A stretch of 64,000 nucleotides of DNA, taken from contig OX439003.1 in the NCBI GenBank assembly GCA_949316495.1, positions 56,421,879 to 56,485,878 of the forward strand, written 5' to 3'. A program made the position numbers and the translations under genes. Below, piece by piece: positions 1-13,112 of the stretch. Numbering within the stretch: position 1 is the first letter of the stretch; each line of letters opens with the position of its first letter. The notes under the pieces were generated by a model. That model saw nothing but the letters and a program-made list of their open reading frames with translations, had not been told where the DNA came from and did not search any database. Source of the stretch: Amphiduros pacificus. Its lineage: Eukaryota > Annelida > Polychaeta > Phyllodocida > Hesionidae.

Positions 1-3000
1 TGAGACATACTGCTGACACTATGGATAGATGGCTAGATACAAGGATAGACCTGAGACATACTGCTGACACTACAGATAGATAGCTAGACACAAGGATAGA
101 CCTGAGACATACTGCTGACACTATGGATAGATGGCTAGATACAAGGATAGACCTGAGACATACTGCTGACACTACGGATAGAATGCTAGATACAAGGATA
201 GACCTGAGACATACTGCTGACACTACGGATAGATAGCTAGACACAAGGATAGACCTGAGACATACTGCTGACACTATGGATAGATGGCTAGATACAAGGA
301 TAGACCTGAGACATACTGCTGACACTACAGATAGATAGCTAGACACAAGGATAGACCTGAGACATACTGCTGACACTATGGATAGATGGCTAGATACAAG
401 GATACACCTGAGACATACTGCTGACACTACGGATAGATAGCTAGATATTAGGATAGACCTTAGACATACTGCTGACACTATGGATAGATGGCTAGATACA
501 AGGATAGACCTGAGACATACTGCTGACACTACAGATAGATAGCTAGACACAAGGATAGACCTGAGACATACTGCTGACACTATGGATAGATGGCTAGATA
601 CAAGGATAGACCTGAGACATACTGCTGACACTACGGATAGATAGCTAGATATTAGGATAGACCTGAGATATACTGCTGACACTACGGATAGATGGCTAGA
701 TACAAGGATAGACCTGAGACATACTGCTGACACTACGGATAGATGGCTAGATACTAGGATAGACCTGAGACATACTGCTGACACTATGGATAGATAGCTA
801 GATACAAGGATAGACCTGAGACATACTGCTGACACTACAGATAGATAGCTAGATACAAGGATAGACCTGAGACATACTGCTGACACTACAGATAGATGGC
901 TAGATACAAGGATAGACCTGAGACATACTGCTGACACTATGGATAGATAGCTGGATACAAGGATAGACCTGAGACATACTGCTAATACTACAGATAGAGC
1001 CTAGATACACGGATAGACCTGAGACATACTGCTGACACTATGGATAGATAGCTAGATACAAGGATAGACCTGAGACATACTGCTGACACTACAGATAGAT
1101 AGCTAGATACTAGGATAGACCTGAGACATACTGCTGACACTATGGATAGATGGCTAGATACAAGGATAGACCTGAGACATACTGCTGACACTACAGATAG
1201 ATAGCTAGACACAAGGATAGACCTGAGACATACTGCTGACACTATGGATAGATGGCTAGATACAAGGATAGACCTGAGACATACTGCTGACACTACGGAT
1301 AGATAGCTAGATATTAGGATAGACCTGAGACATACTGCTGACACTACGGATAGATGGCTAGATACAAGGATAGACCTGAGACATACTGCTGACACTACGG
1401 ATAGATGGCTAGATACAAGGATAGACCTGAGACATACTGCTGACACTACGGATAGATAGCTAGATACAAGGAGAGACCTGAGACATACTGCTGACACTAT
1501 GGATAGATGGCTAGATACAAGGATAGACCTGAGACATACTGCTGACACTACGGATAGATAGCTAGATACAAGGATACACCTGAGACATACTGCTGACACT
1601 ACGGATAGATAGCTAGATATTAGGATAGACCTTAGACATACTGCTGACACTATGGATAGATGGCTAGATACAAGGATAGACCTGAGACATACTGCTGACA
1701 CTACAGATAGATAGCTAGACACAAGGATAGACCTGAGACATACTGCTGACACTATGGATAGATGGCTAGATACAAGGATAGACCTGAGACATACTGCTGA
1801 CACTACGGATAGATAGCTAGATATTAGGATAGACCTTAGACATACTGCTGACACTATGGATAGATAGCTAGATACAAGGATAGACCTGAGACATACTGCT
1901 GACACTACGGATAGATGGCTAGATACAAGGATAGACCTGAGACATACTGCTGACACTATGGATAGATAGCTAGATACAAGGATAGACCTGAGACATACTG
2001 CTGACACTATGGATAGATAGCTAGATACAAGGATAGACCTGAGACATACTGCTGACACTACAGATAGATGGCTAGATACAAGGATAGACCTGAGACATAC
2101 TGCTGACACTATGGATAGATAGCTGGATACAAGGATAGACCTGAGACATACTGCTAATACTACAGATAGAGCCTAGATACACGGATAGACCTGAGACATA
2201 CTGCTGACACTATGGATAGATAGCTAGATACAAGGATAGACCTGAGACATACTGCTGACACTACAGATAGATAGCTAGATACTAGGATAGACCTGAGACA
2301 TACTGCTGACACTATGGATAGATGGCTAGATACAAGGATAGACCTGAGACATACTGCTGACACTACAGATAGATAGCTAGACACAAGGATAGACCTGAGA
2401 CATACTGCTGACAATATGGATAGATGGCTAGATACAAGGATAGACCTGAGACATACTGCTGACACTACGGATAGATAGCTAGATACAAGGATAGACCTGA
2501 GACATACTGCTGACACTACGGATAGATAGCTAGACACAAGGATAGACCTGAGACATACTGCTGACACTATGGATAGATGGCTAGATACAAGGATAGACCT
2601 GAGACATACTGCTGACACTACAGATAGATAGCTAGACACAAGGATAGACCTGAGACATACTGCTGACACTATGGATAGATGGCTAGATACAAGGATACAC
2701 CTGAGACATACTGCTGACACTACGGATAGATAGCTAGATATTAGGATAGACCTTAGACATACTGCTGACACTATGGATAGATGGCTAGATACAAGGATAC
2801 ACCTGAGACATACTGCTGACACTACAGATAGATAGCTAGACACAAGGATAGACCTGAGACATACTGCTGACACTATGGATAGATGGCTAGATACAAGGAT
2901 AGACCTGAGACATACTGCTGACACTACGGATAGATAGCTAGATATTAGGATAGACCTGAGATATACTGCCGACACTACGGATAGATGGCTAGATACAAGG

Positions 3001-3966
3001 ATAGACCTGAGACAAACTGCTGACACTACGGATAGATGGCTAGATACTAGGATAGACCTGAGACATACTGCTGACACTATGGATAGATAGCTAGATACAA
3101 GGATAGACCTGAGACATACTGCTGACACTATGGATAGATAGCTAGATACAAGGATAGACCTGAGACATACTGCTGACACTACAGATAGATGGCTAGATAC
3201 AAGGATAGACCTGAGACATACTGCTGACACTATGGATAGATAGCTGGATACAAGGATAGACCTGAGACATACTGCTAATACTACAGATAGAGCCTAGATA
3301 CACGGATAGACCTGAGACATACTGCTGACACTATGGATAGATAGCTAGATACAAGGATAGACCTGAGACATACTGCTGACACTACAGATAGATAGCTAGA
3401 TACTAGGATAGACCTGAGACATACTGCTGACACTATGGATAGATGGCTAGATACAAGGATAGACCTGAGACATACTGCTGACACTACAGATAGATAGCTA
3501 GACACAAGGATAGACCTGAGACATACTGCTGACACTATGGATAGATGGCTAGATACAAGGATAGACCTGAGACATACTGCTGACACTACGGATAGATAGC
3601 TAGATATTAGGATAGACCTGAGACATACTGCTGACACTACGGATAGATGGCTAGATACAAGGATAGACCTGAGACATACTGCTGACACTACGGATAGATG
3701 GCTAGATACAAGGATAGACCTGAGACATACTGCTGACACTACGGATAGATAGCTAGATACAAGGAGAGACCTGAGACATACTGCTGACACTATGGATAGA
3801 TGGCTAGATACAAGGATAGACCTGAGACATACTGCTGACACTATGGATAGATGGCTAGATACAAGGATAGACCTGAGACATACTGCTGACACTACGGATA
3901 GATAGCTAGATATTAGGATAGACCTGAGACATACTGCTGACACTATGGATAGATAGCTAGATACAT
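1..3966. repeat. 51-bp minisatellite array, left part (continues at 8097)
   Basis: This is a head-to-tail array of a 51-bp unit that typically contains GAGACATACTGCTGACACTA and GCTAGATACAAGGATAGACC. Sub-variants (TGG/AGC, ACAAGG/ATTAGG/ACTAGG, ATGG/ACGG/ACAG) recur in blocks. A distinctive 50-bp unit carrying GCTAATACTACAGATAGAGCC recurs near 979, 2151 and 3272 and again to the right of the inserted LINE. It marks higher-order repeats. Because 51 is divisible by three, one minus-strand frame stays open between these 50-bp units and would give a 17-residue periodic peptide. I see no evidence that it is coding. The array runs off the left edge of the window. Confidence 0.97.
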
Positions 3967-6900
3967 AGATTTGAATAATGTAATTTTTTCACATGAAAAG
4001 ATAAATACCTTATGTCCCCGTAGTCAATGCAAAAATCAATGTCAAAACAAAGTTTTTTATCTTTTAAGTAATAATAATACTGTATGTCCCCGTAGTCAAT
4101 GCAAAAATCAATGTCAAAACAAAGTTTTTTATCTTTTAAGTAATAAAGATAGCCAAGAATATGAAACAGTAAATCAACAGGTAGAATTTTTAAAGCCCAC
4201 ATATACTGTGAAACTTTTTAAAAAAGATTGCATCTCGAAAAATAGCATGAATGAAAATGTCTTTTTAAATCATAACTCTATAAATGGAAATGGTTTTATG
4301 ATGCATGACGATTTTAAAGAAAATTGCATGAAAATAAATTTTACCAAACATAAACCAGGTTTGAATAATGTAATTTTTTCACGTGGAAAATTAAATACCT
4401 TATGTCCCCGTAGTCAAACAGAAAATAAACACTTACAATTCTTAAAGCCCACATATGCTGAGGTAGTGAATAATTCAAATAAACAAAATGAAGTCGATAT
4501 GTACAGAAGTATCCGAAAATGCAATTGTGAAGAATTTAAAGATAACACACCATCTTTAAATAAAAGAGTTAGATTCAATGATCATATTAAATACATGGCT
4601 AATGGTGAAGGGGTTTCCCAATCGGACACTCTTAATGAAAAGCATCTTAATGGTAGCTCTAATATACGTTACATAAGGAAAAACGTTATCCAATCATGTG
4701 CCTTATCTGGGTCACGTGGTATAAATAGACACGCCCATCGCAGGATGGTCCGTGAAAGCAGATCTTGTTTTGCTACGCCGGTAAATGAAATATCGCTTTC
4801 AAATCGATTTGAATATCTTTCTGACAACAACAAAATTGTAACACACAACTCTGGTCGAAATGAACACAGTCCTTATATTGTTAATTCTCTGACAAAGTCT
4901 CGAAGCGATCGGACGTTAGCTCCGCCCTCCCTTAATCTGATTGGTCGTCGTGGGGGGCAATCTGCTGGGGGTGAAAGGAATTCCCTACATAATGACGTCA
5001 TAGGGTCATTGACCGGATTCTTATTTAAAAGTTGTCGTAATGCTCAGGAGAATATGAATAAAACTAACGTTAATAGAAACTTAATTAATAACAAAACGAA
5101 TAGACATACAAACCGTAAACTTAAATATGATAAACATATTAAAATGAACAAAGATCTAATTATTGCAACAGCCAATGTTCAAAGTCTTGGAAACAAGACT
5201 GAACTGATAAATTTATATATAAATGAAAATAATGTTGATCTTTTCTTCACAACTGAAACTTGGATTAATGAAATGAATGAACAAATCATTAGAGGCGAAA
5301 TTAAAGGTAACAACTATGATATTGAACATGTACCACGTGTCCTAAGGTCTGGCGGGGGTCTGGCGATTATCTATAGACCTGAAATAGACATAAAGAAAAT
5401 TAATCACACACATAAATTATCGACAATGGAAATGATGGAAATAAATATTAAAACTAAAAATAAGATATGCACTATTATTACAATATACAGACCTGAGCCT
5501 TCTGATAAGAACAAATATACTTACACAGAATTTTTTGAAGAATTCAGTGAACTACTGTCTTATTATAGCACATATACACATGAAGTTATATTAGTAGGCG
5601 ACTATAACTTTCACATGAATAGACCCGAGAGGCCTAATGTAATAAAATTCAATGAAGTCCTAGATCTATATAATTTACATAATCATGTGACAGAACCAAC
5701 GCATATTATGGGAAATACGCTCGACCTATTAATAACTGGCATACATAGTAATGTAATTAAGGAACATATAGTTGATGAAAAAATATCAGATCACAATATC
5801 TTAAGACTTACCTTAAATCTGCAAACTAAAGTCAATAACAAAAAAACTGTATCATATAGAAATTACAAAAAAATGAATATCGATGAATTTAAAAGAGACA
5901 TTGAGGAAATGTTCAACGATAGTCAATCTTATCAAGATGCAGATCTAAATAAATTACTTGATAAATATAACAAATTGACAATGGTACTTGACAAACATGC
6001 TCCTAATGTGGAGAAAACCATAAATATTAGGAAACCGGCACCATGGTTATCTGATGATGTAAGGATTGAAAAAAGAAAGAAAAGAAGACTTGAAAGGAAA
6101 CATGATAAAACTGGCCTCTCCTCAGATAAGATACAATTTAAAATACAGAGGAACAAATATAATAATATCATTAAGAATTCGAAAAACGATTATTATTCGG
6201 GAATAATAAATTCAAATAAATCGGATCCGAAAAAATTATTTAAAATATTAAATAGATTACTACATACTAAAGAGGACACCCCTTTCCCTAGTCATAATGA
6301 CAAAAAGGAGTTAGCCTCAGAATTTAATAATTTTTTTCTTGAGAAAATTTCGAATCTTAGAGAGTCCATGGACCAAATTGATAAAAATAATCAACAAATA
6401 AATGAGGAAGTCAGATTTGATACACAGTTGATAAAATTCACATTGTTAAGTGATTCTGAAGTCAAAACAATAATTAAAGAATCTGCAAAGAAGTCATGTG
6501 AGCTGGATCCAATCCCTACATGGCTTCTAAATGAATGCATGGGGAATTTACTGCCATTAATAAAGGCCATCATAAATAAGTCAATCTCATTAGGAGACAT
6601 GCCTGATGACCTGAAGATGGCCATCATTAGACCCTTAATTAAGAAATTGGGCCTGGAATTGATAAAGAAGAATTATAGACCAGTCTCGAACCTGGCCTAC
6701 TTATCAAAATTAATAGAAAGAGCAGTAGCTAAACAGTTTGTAGGACATCTGGTTAGAAATGATATTCAAGGCCTATTTCAATCAGCCTATAAGGAGTTCC
6801 ATAGTACTGAAACTGCATTACTCAAAGTGCAGAATGACATCTTAATGGATATTGATGATGGTAAAACGGTAATGCTGGTACTACTTGATCTATCAGCGGC

Positions 6901-8096
6901 TTTTGACACTATTGATCATGAAATATTGCTAAATAGACTGGAAAAAAGATGTGGTATCACAGGGACTGCCCTTAAATGGTTTAGATCATACTTGTCTAAT
7001 AGGAAACAATGTGTTGTAATAGATGGTGAAAGATCTGATAATATTAAGATTAAATATGGTGTCCCACAAGGCTCAGTTTTGGGACCTTTATTATTTACGG
7101 CATATATGGAGCCTTTATCAGATATAATTGGTAACTATGGTCTCAAGCATCACATCTATGCTGACGATACACAACTCTACATCACCATTGATCCTAAGTC
7201 TGAAGAAACTAGAGTTAAGTCCTGCAAGGAGATGGAAAATTGTATTATAGAGGTTAAAAAATTCTTAATAGAGAATAAGATGAAGATAAATGATGGAAAG
7301 ACAGAAATGCTTTTATGTGGTAAAAGCTGTGAATTCAGAAAGAAAAATGTACCTGAAGATATTCTAGTAGGGGAAACTAGAATCCCTAGATCAAATTCTG
7401 TTAAGGATCTAGGGGTTATTCTAGATCAAGAACTATCTATGAAATCACAAATCAGAAAAATGTGTAAAAACGGTTTCTTCCATGTAAAAAATTTATCAAG
7501 AGTAAGAAATTGTTTAGATGAGGGAACAGCCAACACCCTTGCTCATGCATTTGTCACTTCTACCCTTGACTATGGAAATGCCCTTCTAGCGGGTCTTCCT
7601 GAGTGTGAATTAGCCAAATTACAAAAATTACAGAACGCTGCGGCGAGGGTAGTTGGGAAGCTCAAAAAGAGAGATCATATCACGCAAAAACTTAAGGAAC
7701 TTCACTGGTTACCAGTAAAAGCTAGGATTGATTTCAAAATATCTCTATTAACATGGAAGGTGCAAAATGGCTTTGCCCCAAAATATTTGTCTGATTTATT
7801 AGAATATAAACAGTTGGGTATGGGACTGCGATCTAATGATAAAAATGAATATGTAGTACCTAAGACTAATATGAAATCTTATGGAGATAGGGCTTTCATG
7901 GCGTATGCGCCAAGGAACTGGAATGCGCTGCCCCTTGAAGTGAAAAATTGTAAAACTGTTGAAACTTTCAAGAAGAAACTTAAAACATTTCTATTCAGAA
8001 AACACTATCTTAATGAAGCGCTTCGAGCAGACTTGGTCTGATATAGCGCTATATAAATCGTTATTATTATTATATTATTATTATTATTATATTATT
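3967..8096 (+). mobile_element. CR1/L2-like non-LTR retrotransposon (LINE) inserted in the 51-bp array
   Basis: The element lies between two halves of the 51-bp array, with ACAT at 3963-3966 and again at 8097-8100 as a probable short target duplication. It carries one long open frame with an APE-type endonuclease and a reverse transcriptase. It ends in GCGCTATATAAAT followed by a (TTA)n-like tail, a 3' end common in CR1/L2-type LINEs. Removing 3967-8100 restores the array phase exactly: the 50-bp marker units on either side are then 917 bp apart, which is 17 x 51 + 50. The 5' end may be truncated, because the open frame runs to the junction without an ATG. The uninterrupted frame suggests a recent insertion. 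Confidence 0.93.
3971..8041 (+). CDS. LINE polyprotein: N-terminal ORF1-like region, APE endonuclease, reverse transcriptase
   Basis: This is an open frame of about 1356 codons. It opens with TTG at the element's left edge. The first in-frame ATG is at 4247 (residue 93), so the true start is uncertain and the 5' end may be missing. Residues 1-390 are Asn/Lys-rich with no domain I recognise. They contain a 72-bp tandem duplication and a second copy of the opening LNNVIFS...CPRSQ segment 130 residues later. Residues ~395-620 are an endonuclease/exonuclease/phosphatase fold (ATANVQSLGNKTE, TTETW, GDYNFH, SDHN). Residues ~880-1150 are reverse transcriptase (YRPVSN, LLDLSAAFDTIDHE, GVPQGSVLGPLLF, YADD at 1063-1066). 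The C-terminal DYGNALLAGLP and LQNAAARVV are typical of CR1/L2/Jockey-group elements. It would mediate target-primed reverse transcription. No stop or frameshift is seen. Clade assignment is from motif memory only. Confidence 0.9.
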   Translation: MNNVIFSHEKINTLCPRSQCKNQCQNKVFYLLSNNNTVCPRSQCKNQCQNKVFYLLSNKDSQEYETVNQQVEFLKPTYTVKLFKKDCISKNSMNENVFLNHNSINGNGFMMHDDFKENCMKINFTKHKPGLNNVIFSRGKLNTLCPRSQTENKHLQFLKPTYAEVVNNSNKQNEVDMYRSIRKCNCEEFKDNTPSLNKRVRFNDHIKYMANGEGVSQSDTLNEKHLNGSSNIRYIRKNVIQSCALSGSRGINRHAHRRMVRESRSCFATPVNEISLSNRFEYLSDNNKIVTHNSGRNEHSPYIVNSLTKSRSDRTLAPPSLNLIGRRGGQSAGGERNSLHNDVIGSLTGFLFKSCRNAQENMNKTNVNRNLINNKTNRHTNRKLKYDKHIKMNKDLIIATANVQSLGNKTELINLYINENNVDLFFTTETWINEMNEQIIRGEIKGNNYDIEHVPRVLRSGGGLAIIYRPEIDIKKINHTHKLSTMEMMEINIKTKNKICTIITIYRPEPSDKNKYTYTEFFEEFSELLSYYSTYTHEVILVGDYNFHMNRPERPNVIKFNEVLDLYNLHNHVTEPTHIMGNTLDLLITGIHSNVIKEHIVDEKISDHNILRLTLNLQTKVNNKKTVSYRNYKKMNIDEFKRDIEEMFNDSQSYQDADLNKLLDKYNKLTMVLDKHAPNVEKTINIRKPAPWLSDDVRIEKRKKRRLERKHDKTGLSSDKIQFKIQRNKYNNIIKNSKNDYYSGIINSNKSDPKKLFKILNRLLHTKEDTPFPSHNDKKELASEFNNFFLEKISNLRESMDQIDKNNQQINEEVRFDTQLIKFTLLSDSEVKTIIKESAKKSCELDPIPTWLLNECMGNLLPLIKAIINKSISLGDMPDDLKMAIIRPLIKKLGLELIKKNYRPVSNLAYLSKLIERAVAKQFVGHLVRNDIQGLFQSAYKEFHSTETALLKVQNDILMDIDDGKTVMLVLLDLSAAFDTIDHEILLNRLEKRCGITGTALKWFRSYLSNRKQCVVIDGERSDNIKIKYGVPQGSVLGPLLFTAYMEPLSDIIGNYGLKHHIYADDTQLYITIDPKSEETRVKSCKEMENCIIEVKKFLIENKMKINDGKTEMLLCGKSCEFRKKNVPEDILVGETRIPRSNSVKDLGVILDQELSMKSQIRKMCKNGFFHVKNLSRVRNCLDEGTANTLAHAFVTSTLDYGNALLAGLPECELAKLQKLQNAAARVVGKLKKRDHITQKLKELHWLPVKARIDFKISLLTWKVQNGFAPKYLSDLLEYKQLGMGLRSNDKNEYVVPKTNMKSYGDRAFMAYAPRNWNALPLEVKNCKTVETFKKKLKTFLFRKHYLNEALRADLV

Positions 8097-11000
8097 ACAT
8101 GGACAGACCTGAGACATACTGCTGACACTATGGATAGATGGCTAGATACAAGGAGAGACCTGAGACATACTGCTGACACTACAGATAGATGGCTAGATAC
8201 AAGGATAGACCTGAGACATACTGCTGACACTACAGATAGATGGCTAGATACAAGGATAGACCTGAGACATACTGCTGACACTATGGATAGATAGCTGGAT
8301 ACAAGGATAGACCTGAGACATACTGCTAATACTACAGATAGAGCCTAGATACACGGATAGACCTGAGACATACTGCTGACACTAGAGATAGATGGCTAGA
8401 TACAAGGAGAGACCTGAGACATACTGCTGACACTATGGATAGATAGCTGGATACAAGGATAGACCTGAGACATACTGCTGACACTATGGATAGATAGCTA
8501 GATACAAGGATAGACCTGAGACATACTGCTGACACTACGGATAGATAGCTAGATACAAGGATAGACATGAGACATACTGCTGACACTACAGATAGATGGC
8601 TGGATACAAGGATAGACCTGAGACATACTGCTGACACTACGGATAGATGGCTAGATACAAGGATAGACATGAGACATACTGCTGACACTACGGATAGATG
8701 GCTAGATACAAGGAGAGACCTGAGACATACTGCTGACACTATGGATAGATAGCTAGATACAAGGATAGACCTGAGACATACTGCTGACACTACAGATAGA
8801 TGGCTAGATACAAGGAGAGACCTGAGACATACTGCTGACACTATGGATAGATGTCTAGATACAAGGATAGACCTGAGACATACTGCTGACACTATGGATA
8901 GATGGCTAGATACAAGGATAGACCTGAGACATACTGCTGACACTACAGATAGATGGCTAGATACAAGGATAGACCTGAGACATACTGCTGACACTACAGA
9001 TAGATGGCTAGATACAAGGAGAGACCTGAGACATACTGCTGACACTATGGATAGATAGCTAGATACAAGGATAGACCTGAGACATACTGCTGACACTACA
9101 GATAGATGGCTAGATACAAGGAGAGACCTGAGACATACTGCTGACACTATGGATAGATAGCTAGATACAAGGATAGACCTGAGACATACTGCTGACACTA
9201 CAGATAGATGGCTAGATACAAGGAGAGACCTGAGACATACTGCTGACACTATGGATAGATGTCTAGATACAAGGATAGACCTGAGACATACTGCTGACAC
9301 TATGGATAGATGGCTAGATACAAGGATAGACCTGAGACATACTGCTGACACTACAGATAGATGGCTAGATACAAGGATAGACCTGAGACATACTGCTGAC
9401 ACTATGGATAGATAGCTGGATACAAGGATAGACCTGAGACATACTGCTAATACTACAGATAGAGCCTAGATACACGGATAGACCTGAGACATACTGCTGA
9501 CACTAGAGATAGATGGCTAGATACAAGGAGAGACCTGAGACATACTGCTGACACTATGGATAGATAGCTAGATACAAGGATAGACCTGAGACATACTGCT
9601 GACACTATGGATAGATGGCTAGATACAAGGATAGACCTGAAACATACTGCTGACACTACGGATAGATAGCTAGATACAAGGATAGACCTGAGACATACTG
9701 CTGACACTACGGATAGATGGCTAGATACAAGGATAGACCTGAGACATACTGCTGACACTACGGATAGATAGCTAGATACAAGGATAGACCTTAGACATAC
9801 TGCTGACACTACGGATAGATAGCTAGATACAAGGATAGACCTGAGACATACTGCTGACACTACGGATAGATAGCTAGATACAAGGATAGACCTGAGACAT
9901 ACTGCTGACACTACGGATAGATAGCTAGATACAAGGATAGACCTTAGACATACTGCTGACACTACGGATAGATAGCTAGATACAAGGATAGACCTGAGAC
10001 ATACTGCTGACACTACGGATAGATGGCTAGATACAAGGATAGACCTGAGACATACTGCTGACACTATGGATAGATAGCTAGATACATGGACAGACCTGAG
10101 ACATACTGCTGACACTATGGATAGATGGCTAGATACAAGGAGAGACCTGAGACATACTGCTGACACTATGGATAGATGGCTAGATACAAGGAGAGACCTG
10201 AGACATACTGCTGACACTATGGATAGATAGCTAGATATTAGGATAGACCTTAGACATACTGCTAACACTATGGATAGATAGCTAGACACAAGGATAGACC
10301 TGAGACATACTGCTGACACTATGGATAGATGGCTAGATACAAGGATAGACCTGAGACATACTGCTGACACTATGGATAGATAGCTAGATACAAGGATAGA
10401 CCTGAGACATACTGCTGACACTACGGATAGATGGCTAGATACAAGGAGAGACCTGAGACATACTGCTGACACTATGGATAGATGGCTAGATACAAGGAGA
10501 GACCTGAGACATACTGCTGACACTATGGATAGATGGCTAGATACAAGGATAGACCTGAGACATACTGCTGACACTACAGATAGATGGCTAGATACAAGGA
10601 TAGACCTGAGATATACTGCTGACACTATGGATAGATAGCTGGATACAAGGATAGACCTGAGACATACTGCTGACACTATGGATAGATAGCTAGATACAAG
10701 GATAGACCTGAGACATACTGCTGACACTACGGATAGATGGCTAGATACAAGGATAGACCTGAGACATACTGCTGACACTATGGATAGATAGCTAGATACA
10801 TGGACAGACCTGAGACATACTGCTGACACTATGGATAGATGGCTAGATACAAGGAGAGACCTAAGACATACTGCTGACACTATGGATAGATGGCTAGATA
10901 CAAGGAGAGACCTGAGACATACTGCTGACACTATGGATAGATAGCTAGATATTAGGATAGACCTTAGACATACTGCTAACACTATGGATAGATAGCTAGA

Positions 11001-11637
11001 CACAAGGATAGACCTGAGACATACTGCTGACACTATGGATAGATGGCTAGATACAAGGATAGACCTGAGACATACTGCTGACACTATGGATAGATGGCTA
11101 GATACAAGGAGAGACCTGAGACATACTGCTGACACTATGGATAGATGGCTAGATACAAGGAGAGACCTGAGACATACTGCTGACACTATGGATAGATGGC
11201 TAGATACAAGGATAGACCTGAGACATACTGCTGACACTACAGATAGATGGCTAGATACAAGGATAGACCTGAGATATACTGCTGACACTATGGATAGATA
11301 GCTGGATACAAGGATAGACCTGAGACATACTGCTGACACTATGGATAGATAGCTAGATACAAGGATAGACCTGAGACATACTGCTGACACTACAGATAGA
11401 TGGCTAGATACAAGGATAGACCTGAGACATACTGCTGACACTATGGATAGATAGCTGGATACAAGGATAGACCTGAGACATACTGCTGACACTACGGATA
11501 GACCTGAGACATACTGCTGACACTACGGATAGATGGCTAGATACAAGGATAGACCTGAGACATACTGCTGACACTACGGATAGATGGCTAGATACAAGGA
11601 TATACCTGAGACATACTGCTGACACTACGGATAGATA
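8097..11637. repeat. 51-bp minisatellite array, right part
   Basis: This continues the array interrupted by the LINE, in the same phase. The 50-bp marker unit recurs near 8322 and 9443, 1121 bp apart (21 x 51 + 50). A second marker, ACATGGACAGACC in place of ACAAGGATAGACC, occurs at 8097, 10085 and 10799. The last two are 714 bp apart (14 x 51) and lie in near-identical blocks. A shortened unit lies near 11492-11520, and the array ends at about 11637 in GATAGATAAACAGTTGG. The minus strand is open for up to 679 codons, for the same trivial reason as the left part. Confidence 0.96.
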
Positions 11638-11860
11638 AACAGTTGGAAATATACAGACTATAGATCCTAGGCATGTTCTTGAAACATTCCTGGGTGTATC
11701 AGATGTCCCAAACAAGGAAGATGAATAAATATCATCATATCATCTATCCCTGGATTGCCATGTATAATGTTACTGAAACTCATTTATATTTCTTCCATTA
11801 AATGTATATGATTGTTGTTTTGCAGAAATTGTATGCATCTATTTGACTCTTTGACATTTA
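11638..11860. other. Short unique spacer between two arrays
   Basis: This is unique AT-rich sequence between the 51-bp and 40-bp arrays. I see no open frame, RNA or repeat of note. Confidence 0.6.
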
Positions 11861-13112
11861 TAGCATAGTATGATAGATAGAGTGAGTGTGATAGAGTGAG
11901 TGAGTGCAAAATGTGATAACAAAGTGTGATAGATAGCGAGTGTGATGGCATATTGAGTAGTGTGATGGATAATGATAGTAAATAGTGTCAAAGAAAGTAA
12001 TAATAATAATAATAATAATAGTTATAGAAGCGTGTGATATAACAAAAATGTGATAACATATAATGTGATACACACAGGTACTGACAGGTTCTAGACCCTT
12101 GATATACACTGCTACCAAAGATATGACGAGGTATGATAGCATAGAATGTGATAGTGACATGATGAGGTGATATGATGAAGTGTGATGGTATAGGATGTGA
12201 TAGATTATGATATGATGAAGTGTGATAGCATAGGATGTGATAGATTATGATATGATGAAGTGTGATGGCATAGGATGTGATAGATAGTGATATAATAAAG
12301 TTTGATAGCATAGGATGTGATAGATAGTGATATAATAAAGTTTGATGACATAGGATGTGATAGATAGTGATATGATGAAGTGTGATAGCATAGGATGTGA
12401 TAGATAGTGATATGATGAAGTGTGATGGCATAGGATGTGATAGATTATGATATGATGAAGTGTGATGGCATAGGATGTGATAGATAGTGATATAATAAAG
12501 TTTGATAGCATAGGATGTGATAGATAGTGATATAATAAAGTTTGATGACATAGGATGTGATAGATAGTGATATGATGAAGTGTGATAGCATAGGATGTGA
12601 TAGATAGTGATATGATGAAGTGTGATAGCATAGGATGTGATAGATAGTGATATGATGAAGTGTGATAGCATAGGATGTGATAGATAGTGATATAATAAAG
12701 TTTGATGACATAGGATGTGATAGAGAGTGATATGATGAAGTGTGATAGCATAGGATGTGATAGATAGTGATATGATGAAGTGTGATAGCATAGGATGTGA
12801 TAGATAGTGATATGATGAAGTGTGATAGCATAGGATGTGATAGTGATATGATGAAGTGTGATAGCATAGGATGTGATAGATAGTGATATGATGAAGTGTG
12901 ATAGCATAGGATGTGATAGATAGTGATATGATGAAGTGTGATAGCATAGGATGTGATAGATAGTGATATGATGAAGTGTGATAGCATAGGATGTGATAGA
13001 TTATGATATGATGAAGTGTGATAGCATAGGATGTGATCGATAGTGATATGATGAAGTGTGATGGCATAGGATGTGATAGATAGTGGTATGACAAGGTTTG
13101 ATAGCATAGGGT
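11861..13112. repeat. 40-bp tandem array with degenerate left edge
   Basis: The clean part (about 12140-13112) is built of a 40-bp unit with TGATATGATGAAGTGTGATA and GCATAGGATGTGATAGATAG. A five-unit (200-bp) higher-order block is visible at 12241-12440 and repeated at 12441-12640, including two units with TATAATAAAGTTTGAT. One unit is shortened near 12841. The left part (11861-12140) is a degenerate GTGATAGA-rich relative containing a (TAA)n tract at about 12000. The minus-strand open frames here arise because all phases of the unit lack stops. The Tyr/His/Ile/Ser-rich products are not credible proteins. Confidence 0.93.

Noticed and set aside
988-3943. Minus-strand open frames of 220-373 codons with 17-residue repeats
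   Set aside because: They exist because the 51-bp unit is divisible by three and stop-free in that frame. They end exactly at the 50-bp marker units. They show no signal peptide, unique domain or non-repeat flank.
1-3966. CRISPR-like appearance of regular repeats
   Set aside because: Units are directly adjacent with no unique spacers, and the context is eukaryotic. These are minisatellites.
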